Assembly (NCBI GenBank): GCA_031276615.1 | Contig: JAISND010000006.1 | Location: 1-11,420 of the forward strand | Origin: Treponema sp. | GTDB taxonomy: Bacteria; Spirochaetota; Spirochaetia; Treponematales; Breznakiellaceae | DNA length: 11,420 nt | Reading direction: 5' to 3' | Shown: positions 6,937-11,420 of the stretch, piece after piece | Position numbering within the stretch: the stretch's first letter is position 1 | Layout of the letters: every line of letters begins with the position of its first letter | Notes under the pieces: model-generated | Databases searched by the model: none | What the model was told of the DNA's origin: nothing | The model's input: the letters and a program-made list of their open reading frames with translations, nothing else | Program-made: the position numbers and the translations under genes

Positions 6937-7110
6937 AATTTGCCTAGGAGTTTGTCGCGCTTCGCGCACAAAACTCTTAAAATTTGCCGATTAGGCAATT
7001 TTTTACCCTGCAAACTCCGTAAGGAGCCCGATAATCGTGGTTTTTCTGGCTTTTTCAACGAAAAAGGCCAGAAAAACCTACAAGTGCAACAGGCTCCTAG
7101 TGTAGGGTAA
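6936..7110. repeat. cluster of nested inverted repeats in the gene-free gap
   Basis: There is no gene between 6874 and 7161; this stretch is mostly dyad symmetry. A hairpin at 6948-6976 pairs GAGTTTGT with ACAAAACTC around GCGC-TTC-GCGC. AAAATTTGCC/GGCAATTTT (6979-7002) forms a second. A third unit lies within 7003-7110, with outer ends TTACCCT/AGGGTAA, then AGGAGCC (7022-7028)/GGCTCCT (7092-7098), and an inner 18/19-nt stem at 7039-7078 with one bulge and loop AAC. The arms partly compete: CTAGGAG at 6944-6950 also matches CTCCTAG at 7094-7100. It looks like a mobile or REP-type palindromic element, or several merged ones. The second hairpin with its T-run could act as a plus-strand terminator. 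Confidence 0.7.
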
Positions 7111-7134
7111 GCTGGAACACGCTGTATATGGGGG

Positions 7135-7149
7135 CGGGGTCAGACCCCG
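7135..7149. repeat. palindrome CGGGGTCAGACCCCG
   Basis: A perfect interrupted palindrome with 7-base arms and central A, about 50 bp before the tRNA gene. The identical 15-mer sits at 2004-2018, at the end of the repeat array in the transposase-like gene. Confidence 0.7.
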
Positions 7150-7161
7150 GACTTTGCGCAC

Positions 7162-7191
7162 TTTACATTCCGGGGGTTTATGGGGTATACT
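7162..7191 (+). promoter_or_regulatory. promoter of tRNA-Ser
   Basis: TTTACA (7162-7167), 18 bp, TATACT (7186-7191), ending 11 bp before the first base of the tRNA. The position and quality fit a stable-RNA promoter. Confidence 0.65.
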
Positions 7192-7202
7192 TTAATTCAT
7201 TT

Positions 7203-7289
7203 GGAGCGGTGTCCGAGCGGTTGAAGGAGATGGTTTCGAAAACCATTGAGCTCGCAAGGGTTCCGGGGGTTCGAATCCCCCCTGCTCCG
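7203..7289 (+). tRNA. tRNA-Ser (anticodon CGA)
   Basis: An 87-nt class II tRNA reading the serine codon UCG. The acceptor GGAGCGG (7203-7209) pairs with CTGCTCC (7282-7288) with one G-U pair, and the discriminator is G7289, as usual for serine. The anticodon stem ATGGT/ACCAT encloses the loop TTCGAAA, giving CGA. A long variable arm follows, typical of tRNA-Ser. The T arm is GGGGG-TTCGAAT-CCCCC. The CCA end is not encoded. Downstream bases 7290-7348 show nothing clear. Confidence 0.95.
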
Positions 7290-7348
7290 AAAATTTTGGA
7301 TCCGCGCCCAAACAGAAACCCGGCATCCGGCCATTTCGTACAATCAGC

Positions 7349-9109
7349 CTATTCCCTTCCAAGGATTCTGAGTTCCTGTTCCGCCCGGAGCCGTACAGGG
7401 GGGTTCTGGTCTTTGACGGCGAGGGCCGTGAGGAGCCGGATTCCCGCGCCGCTTAAAGGAGGCCCGGAAAAGCGGCAGAGGGCGCCGGCGGCGGCGGCTA
7501 CCGCGGTGAGGGCGGCCTCGTCACGGAGGGGAAAAGGCGGGAACACGGCGTCGGTGAAGGCTTTCAGGGCGGAGCCTTCGGGATCGACGCCGATCCTGCC
7601 TATGGCTTCGGCGGCGGCGGCCTTTACCAGGCCGTCGGGATCGCGGGTGAAAAGATCCGTCAGGAAGGGGATGGTTTCCCTGGAGCCCATATAGGCTAAA
7701 AGCCTGGCGGCCTCGGCCCTGTACCGCGCCTGTACCGGAGGATGGCTGCCGGCATGGGGGTTTTTTATGCGGCTTCCGGCGGTCTCCATAAGAAAAGCGG
7801 CGTAGGTCTTTTCGTTTTCACCGATGCTGCCCAGTTGGATGGCCCGGTTAATCTCCCCCAGGAGAGAGCGCATCATGTCCTCACTGAGATGCGGAAGCTG
7901 ATCCGCCCAGGGGGAGGGGCCGGGACGGCCGGTTCCGTAGCTCCCTTCGGGAGCAGGGCCGTAAAGCTCATCGGGCCGGGAGCGGACCCGTTCTTCCGGC
8001 CTGTAGGCGTTGAGGATCCAGTCCTTGCCGCCGGAATAAAGGACCCCCTCGTCGCTGAAAGCGGGGACGGCGGCGGCGCCTCTGAGCCGTACAAGCCAGA
8101 GCCGCCTTCCGTCCGCGGTAAATGCCGAGGCCCCTGTCCTGCTGAGGATATAAATGCCCCGCTCGTCAAAAAACATGGCGGCTTCTTCCGAAGCGGACAG
8201 ATCCTCCGGCGACAGGTGGCTGTTTCCGGTCCAGAGGATCTCCCGGCTCCGGGAAAGGAGCGCCGCCCGGCCGTCCTTCAGGAGTACCGCCGTTTCGTCC
8301 CCCCAGGCCGCGGCGGCCAGGGGCGGGGCGGAAAATCCGGGGAGCTTCGGAGCCTCCCTTTGGCCTCCGGGAAATTTGAGAATTTCGGCCCTGCCCCCTG
8401 CTTCCTGATAGAGGAGGAGAAAAACGCCTTCCCCCGCCGCCTGCCCGTCCGGGAGGGAAACCGCCGCCTGGGGGACGGCGTCCAGCTTGAGGCCGCCGGA
8501 AGCGCCGAAGGGATCGAAGCGTAAGAATTCACCGTCTTCCAGGACCAGGAAGAAGCCGCCGGAAACATCCATTGACGGTTTAAGGGCGATTTTTTTTTCC
8601 AGGGATTTGGACCAGAGGGTAAAACCCGATGCGGTATAACAGATAATCCGCTTTTCGGTAAAAACAAAGAGCCGGCCGTCCCAGCCGGTTAATACCGGCC
8701 AGGCCGGATTTTCACTGAGGCTTATCTGCCAGAGTTCCCTGCCGGCGCGGTTGACGGCCAGGAGGACGCCGCCGGTCAGGCATACATAGCTGGTTCCCTC
8801 CCTGGCCCTGGTTATAAAGGGGAGAAGTTTCCCCCGGAGATGGCGGCTCCACAGGGGGATTCCCCGCCAGGTGTATGCCTTGAGGTTTCCGCCGTCGCAG
8901 ACCATCACCACCGATCCCGCCTGGGCCGCCGGCGGCGCGAGGATCTCTCCTCCCAGGGCCTGCCGCCACAGGGGAAAATCGCCAAATTCTTCCTGGCCGG
9001 GAAGGGACGGGGCGGAAAGGAGGAGGGCAAACAGGAGGAGCAAACCGGACGGGTTTTGAAAAAAGCGGGTTTCAGTATTTTTAACTCTCATGTTTTTATT
9101 TTCGTACAT
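7349..9109 (-). CDS. exported PQQ-like beta-propeller protein with C-terminal HEAT repeats
   Basis: 586 residues. A basic N-terminus and hydrophobic core (about 20-37, SGLLLLFALLLSAPSLPGQ) form a signal peptide, so the protein is exported. Residues about 50-370 hold repeated blades of PQQ/WD40-like type, each with a turn such as TWRGIPLWSRHL, NRAGRELWQISL, TASGFTLWSKSL and TADGRRLWLVRL. After a Pro/Gly-rich linker, residues about 455-580 form HEAT-like helical repeats (ARLLAYMGSRETIPFLTDLF, VKAAAAEAIGRIG, VRLRAEQELRILG). Both modules usually bind other proteins; no catalytic motif is seen. The start is uncertain: ATG 9109 overlaps the rlmD end by 14 nt, while ATG 9091 lies 4 nt after it and gives a more typical signal peptide. 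Neither has a clear ribosome site, which suggests translational coupling to rlmD. The function is unknown; scaffolding of an envelope complex is a guess. Confidence 0.8.
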   Translation of the reverse strand: MYENKNMRVKNTETRFFQNPSGLLLLFALLLSAPSLPGQEEFGDFPLWRQALGGEILAPPAAQAGSVVMVCDGGNLKAYTWRGIPLWSRHLRGKLLPFITRAREGTSYVCLTGGVLLAVNRAGRELWQISLSENPAWPVLTGWDGRLFVFTEKRIICYTASGFTLWSKSLEKKIALKPSMDVSGGFFLVLEDGEFLRFDPFGASGGLKLDAVPQAAVSLPDGQAAGEGVFLLLYQEAGGRAEILKFPGGQREAPKLPGFSAPPLAAAAWGDETAVLLKDGRAALLSRSREILWTGNSHLSPEDLSASEEAAMFFDERGIYILSRTGASAFTADGRRLWLVRLRGAAAVPAFSDEGVLYSGGKDWILNAYRPEERVRSRPDELYGPAPEGSYGTGRPGPSPWADQLPHLSEDMMRSLLGEINRAIQLGSIGENEKTYAAFLMETAGSRIKNPHAGSHPPVQARYRAEAARLLAYMGSRETIPFLTDLFTRDPDGLVKAAAAEAIGRIGVDPEGSALKAFTDAVFPPFPLRDEAALTAVAAAAGALCRFSGPPLSGAGIRLLTALAVKDQNPPVRLRAEQELRILGRE

Positions 9110-10241
9110 AATAACTTAAACATTCTATATGAGCGGTCTGGGGATAAAAATCGTAGAGATAAAGCTCCTTGAGGTCATAAGATGAGCGAGTGAGTTCCCT
9201 GAAGTCCCTGGCGGCCGTTGCGGGATTGCAGGAAACATAGGCCAGCCGGTCCGGCCCCTTTTGGGCGAGGCGGCGCAGGAGGGCGGGCGAAAGCCCTTCC
9301 CGGGGAGGGTCGAGGATCATGAAGCTCCAGGAGCCGCTTCCTTTAAGGCTTTTTACCCAGTTTTCGCCGGAGAGGGCATAAAAACGCCGTCCCTTTCCCG
9401 GAAGGTTCTCCCTGGCCAGGGTGAGGGCGGTTTTGTTTTCCTCCACCAGATCTATTTCCGCAAAGCCCTGGCCCAGGAAAAAGGCGAAGGTCCCCACCCC
9501 GCAATAAACATCCGCCATGGCGCTTTCCCGGCCCGGCCCGGCCGCTAGGGCCCTGAGATCCTCCAGGAGGAGTTCCAGCGCGGAAGCGTTGCTCTGGAAA
9601 AAGACCCCCGCGTCTATGGTTATTTCTTTTCCGCCGAGAGGGAGCCTGCCCCGGCGCTTCCCGCCTTCGGAAAGGAGGAGATCCCCCCTGCCGTAGACCG
9701 TGAAGCGATCCTTTTCGGGCGGCGGGACCAGTCCGCCCGCTCCAAGGGCTTCCGTAATGGCCGGGTTCAGCACGGGGCAGGCGGCAAGGGGGATTATCTC
9801 CGGGCTTTGCCGGGCCTTAAACCCGAGCTTTTTCCGGTTGGCGGGGAGGCAGTGGAACTGGACCCGGTTCCGGTAGCCCAGGGGGAGAGAGGGCCTGATG
9901 CTGATCCCGCCGGCCGTCCCGCCGCCGATTCGGGAAAAAGTTTCCCGGAGTATACCGGCCTTGGCGGAAAGCTGGGCTTCGTAGGCCAGGTGCTGGAGGG
10001 AACAGCCCCCGCAGCGGCCGTAGAGGGGGCAGGGCGGCTCCGCCCGGAGCGGCGAGGGCTCCAGGATTTCGCATATTTCCCCCCTGGCCCAGTCCCGGTG
10101 TTCTTCGGTTATCCTCAGGCTGAGGAGGTCTCCGGGGGCCGAAAAATCCACGAAACAGGTCTTCCCCTCCAGCCGGGCGATTCCCGCCCCGCCCGCCGCA
10201 ATCCCCTCTATCCCGGCCTGCACTATTTCACCTCTTGCCAT
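9096..10241 (-). CDS. rlmD: 23S rRNA (uracil-5-)-methyltransferase, RlmD/RumA family
   Basis: A 381-residue SAM-dependent enzyme methylating C5 of a uracil in 23S rRNA (U1939 in E. coli numbering, if orthologous). The N-terminal TRAM RNA-binding domain spans about 6-60. The four iron-sulfur cysteines appear as CPLYGRCGGC (71, 77, 80) plus Cys155. The Rossmann methyltransferase core has FFQSN (214-218), the SAM motif DVYCGVGTF (244-252), DPPREGL (311-317), the catalytic nucleophile in YVSCNP (Cys338), and the general base in HIE (Glu373). All key residues are present. The length is somewhat shorter than E. coli RumA. The ATG at 10241 has no proper Shine-Dalgarno; a GTG six codons later has AGAGGTGA in front and would keep the TRAM domain. 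The gene overlaps or abuts the propeller-HEAT gene. A paralog specificity such as RlmC or RlmCD cannot be excluded. Confidence 0.88.
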   Translation of the reverse strand: MARGEIVQAGIEGIAAGGAGIARLEGKTCFVDFSAPGDLLSLRITEEHRDWARGEICEILEPSPLRAEPPCPLYGRCGGCSLQHLAYEAQLSAKAGILRETFSRIGGGTAGGISIRPSLPLGYRNRVQFHCLPANRKKLGFKARQSPEIIPLAACPVLNPAITEALGAGGLVPPPEKDRFTVYGRGDLLLSEGGKRRGRLPLGGKEITIDAGVFFQSNASALELLLEDLRALAAGPGRESAMADVYCGVGTFAFFLGQGFAEIDLVEENKTALTLARENLPGKGRRFYALSGENWVKSLKGSGSWSFMILDPPREGLSPALLRRLAQKGPDRLAYVSCNPATAARDFRELTRSSYDLKELYLYDFYPQTAHIECLSYYVRK

Positions 10242-10246
10242 GCCCT

Positions 10247-10255
10247 ACTATAACA
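10247..10255 (-). promoter_or_regulatory. possible extended -10 element directly before rlmD
   Basis: The minus strand reads TGTTATAGT, matching TGnTATAAT at all but one place, only 5 nt before the rlmD ATG. No good -35 is present. Transcription would begin at or next to the start codon, giving a leaderless mRNA, or an 18-nt leader for the alternative GTG start. Confidence 0.35.
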
Positions 10256-10259
10256 TACA

Positions 10260-10357
10260 CGTAACTATTCAGTCGCCTGCGGGGGATAGCGTCGGCAACT
10301 TCGTTGCACTGGAGAACAAGAAAAGTTCTGAAATTACGCTACGGCTGAATAGTTACG
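10260..10357. mobile_element. 98-bp MITE-like element
   Basis: Perfect 13-bp terminal inverted repeats CGTAACTATTCAG (10260-10272) and CTGAATAGTTACG (10345-10357) are flanked on both sides by the direct repeat CATACA (10254-10259 and 10358-10363), a target duplication. Read instead with ends at GTAA (10261-10356), the flanks match at 7 of 8 bases. The interior has further nested stems: TAGCG/CGCTA (10287-10291, 10337-10341), GCAAC-TTC-GTTGC (10295-10307) and AGAAC/GTTCT (10313-10317, 10325-10329). It encodes no protein and must be mobilised in trans. GTAA ends with 8-bp duplications recall the IS66 family, but that parentage is inferred. Confidence 0.8.
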
Positions 10358-10390
10358 CATACACAGGGGCGGGGGGAAACGGCCCCTGCC

Positions 10391-10412
10391 GGTTGAAATT
10401 CTTTCACCCTCC
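10391..10412 (+). pseudogene. remnant of Uma2-type gene (VEILSPS segment)
   Basis: These 22 bases are identical to 10843-10864 inside the intact Uma2 gene and encode VEILSPS, the active-site strand. The match ends abruptly on both sides. It suggests a decayed neighbouring copy upstream of the intact gene or a short duplication. Confidence 0.6.
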
Positions 10413-10454
10413 GCCCTCCCCTTCCGTCAGATCGATACGGGGCCGCGTGAAGCG

Positions 10455-10483
10455 TTGACAGAACATAGCCCGGCGTTTATATT
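10455..10483 (+). promoter_or_regulatory. sigma70-type promoter of the Uma2 gene
   Basis: TTGACA (10455-10460), 17 bp, TATATT (10478-10483), with the Uma2 ATG 15 bp further on. The leader would be very short, about 9 nt, so the GAGGAGG at 10488-10494 lies at the extreme 5' end of the mRNA. Confidence 0.65.
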
Positions 10484-10498
10484 TAACGAGGAGGCGGT

Positions 10499-11077
10499 AT
10501 GTCAGACCTTGCGTATGCTGAAGAAAAAAGCACTAAATTCACCTACAGGGATTATAAGGCCTGGGAACTTAAACCGGGCGAACGGTACGAGTTGATTGAC
10601 GGCGTTGCCTATGCCATACCCACACCCAATGACCGCCACCAGGCGATCCTTATGGAACTTGTTCGCCAGATAGCGAATTTCCTGGTTGACAAGCCCTGCA
10701 AGGTGCGGCCCGCTCCCTACGATGTGCGTCTTTTTTACGCAGAAGACGAAAGCGACGATGTGGTAGTCCAGCCGGACATAAGCGTTATCTGCAAAGAATC
10801 GAAACGTGGAACCGAGGGCTGCCGCGGCGCGCCGGATATAGTGGTTGAAATTCTTTCACCCTCCAACACCGCCATCCTCATGCAGCGCAAACTCGAATTA
10901 TACCAGGATGCCGGAGTGCGGGAATACTGGATTGTTAATCCTGATAACAATGTTGTTACCGTGTACCGGCTCGAAGGCGAACGGTATGTGGTGCAGAGCT
11001 ACCGCGCCGCGGATACAATCGAAGCTCCGGCGCTGCCCGGACTTGAAGTAGCGCTGGACAGGGTTTTTACCGCGTAG
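10499..11077 (+). CDS. Uma2 family (DUF820) putative restriction-endonuclease-like protein
   Basis: 192 residues, the normal length for this PD-(D/E)XK nuclease-fold family, which is often multicopy and of unsettled cellular role. Active-site-like residues are in place: Glu31 in RYELIDG, Asp93 in VQPDISV, Glu117 in VVEILSPS, and Lys131 in MQRKLELYQDAGVREYWIVNP. The last segment is the most characteristic stretch of the family. The C-terminus ALPGLEVALDRVF is also typical. The start is supported by GAGGAGG shortly upstream and by a promoter at 10455-10483, so it is probably transcribed alone. Pieces of the same gene lie on both sides (10391-10412 and 11126-11165), hinting at former tandem copies. 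The family call is secure. Nuclease activity is not established from sequence. Confidence 0.92.
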   Translation: MSDLAYAEEKSTKFTYRDYKAWELKPGERYELIDGVAYAIPTPNDRHQAILMELVRQIANFLVDKPCKVRPAPYDVRLFYAEDESDDVVVQPDISVICKESKRGTEGCRGAPDIVVEILSPSNTAILMQRKLELYQDAGVREYWIVNPDNNVVTVYRLEGERYVVQSYRAADTIEAPALPGLEVALDRVFTA

Positions 11078-11100
11078 AGAGACCAGGGCCGTTGCGGAGG

Positions 11101-11126
11101 CCGATCCGCCTGGCGGTCCGGTTTTT
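11101..11126 (+). terminator. possible intrinsic terminator after the Uma2 gene
   Basis: CCG..CCGCC (11101-11110) pairs with GGCGG..CGG (11112-11121), with a 2-base internal mismatch, followed at once by five T. The stem is short once a real loop is allowed. It is about 25 bp past the stop codon. Confidence 0.35.
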
Positions 11127-11165
11127 CCAGCCGGACATAAGCGTTATCTGCGAGGAATCGAAACA
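11126..11165 (+). pseudogene. remnant of Uma2-type gene (QPDISVIC segment)
   Basis: The first 39 bases match 10767-10805 of the intact Uma2 gene with two substitutions. In frame they encode QPDISVICEESKH, then TGA, against QPDISVICKESKR in the intact protein. No start or further domain remains. It is a fragment of a second, lost copy. Confidence 0.75.
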
Positions 11166-11304
11166 TTGAAAACCACGTTCTTTTTTGTATCGAGAACTCA
11201 AATCAATGAATTTACGATAATCAACAACCCAAGAACCTGCTTCGCAGGGGAGGCAAGCAGGGCATCGGACTTACTCACCGGGACTTAGAAAACATCAGAA
11301 TATT

Positions 11305-11420
11305 GAGCATTTCCCAAAACTCGGTTAGTTTTGTGAAATGCTCTTGGAAAAGCGGCCAAAAGTCCGCTTTTCCCCATAAATCTAAGGTTGCTTTCCCAAA
11401 AACTGAAGTTTTGGGAAAGC
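11305..11420. repeat. three consecutive strong hairpins at the window end
   Basis: Hairpin 1 (11305-11343) has GAGCATTTC/GAAATGCTC, one mismatch, then CAAAACT/AGTTTTG around a 5-nt loop. Hairpin 2 (11346-11373) has GGAAAAGCGG/CCGCTTTTCC with an 8-nt loop. Hairpin 3 (11390-11420) has GCTTTCCCAAAA paired with TTTTGGGAAAGC and reaches the window edge. The preceding 11166-11304 shows no gene, only the small hairpin CCTGC-TTC-GCAGG (11236-11248). None of the three stems ends in a T-tract. Confidence 0.75.

Noticed and set aside
7003..7110. Second MITE with ends TTACCCT/AGGGTAA
   Set aside because: The inverted ends are only 7 bp and no target duplication is visible in the flanks, so it is described as an inverted-repeat cluster only.
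7128..7694. 188-codon plus-strand frame across the tRNA
   Set aside because: It runs through the tRNA-Ser gene and the antisense of the HEAT region, so it is not a protein gene.
7742..8524. 260-codon plus-strand frame
   Set aside because: Antisense to the propeller-HEAT gene in GC-rich DNA; Gly/Pro/Arg-rich with no recognisable motif.
8590..8598. Nine-base A tract in the coding strand of the propeller gene as a second phase-variation site
   Set aside because: It encodes an ordinary EKKI sequence. A nine-base A run is weaker evidence than the 11-base poly-G, and no other feature supports switching.

Overview
The window is GC-rich chromosomal DNA, most likely from a spirochaete of the Treponema group, perhaps a termite-gut treponeme. 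This is an inference from the mix of genes: a LysM lipoprotein with a treponeme-style C-terminal domain, a large unclassified outer-membrane barrel, a derived Y1-transposase-like protein, a propeller-HEAT protein and an Uma2-type nuclease. No single gene proves it. About nine protein genes and one tRNA are supported, together with an unusual density of palindromic intergenic DNA.

Left part (1-2900): the 3' portion of a galactokinase gene enters from the window edge. It is followed by a Y1/RAYT-like transposase-derived gene whose 3' third is ten 27-bp GC-rich repeats ending in a perfect 33-bp palindrome. Next is an NADPH-dependent FMN reductase gene. All three are on the plus strand.

Middle part (2915-6873, minus strand): a probable envelope operon runs leftward from a near-consensus promoter at 6845-6873, through a roughly 200-nt leader with a candidate 23-codon leader peptide. 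It encodes a lipoprotein with an 11-base poly-G tract near its start, an outer-membrane beta-barrel, and a lipoprotein with a TolA-like coiled coil and a C-terminal LysM domain. Together they could link outer membrane and peptidoglycan. The poly-G tract makes the first gene a phase-variation candidate.

The 6874-7161 gap has no gene but is packed with nested inverted repeats, including two related 13-bp palindromes. One of these also occurs in the transposase-gene repeat block. A tRNA-Ser(CGA) gene with its own promoter follows.

Right part (7349-11420): rlmD, a 23S rRNA uracil-5-methyltransferase gene, and a propeller-HEAT protein gene form a tight minus-strand pair. Just upstream of rlmD lies a 98-bp MITE-like element with 13-bp inverted ends and a 6-bp target duplication. 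Then comes an Uma2 (PD-(D/E)XK) nuclease gene with a consensus-like promoter, flanked on both sides by short remnants of Uma2 sequence. The last 250 bases hold no gene but three consecutive strong hairpins.

The most interesting themes are the RAYT-like gene associated with REP-like palindromes, the candidate phase-variable envelope operon, and the new MITE.
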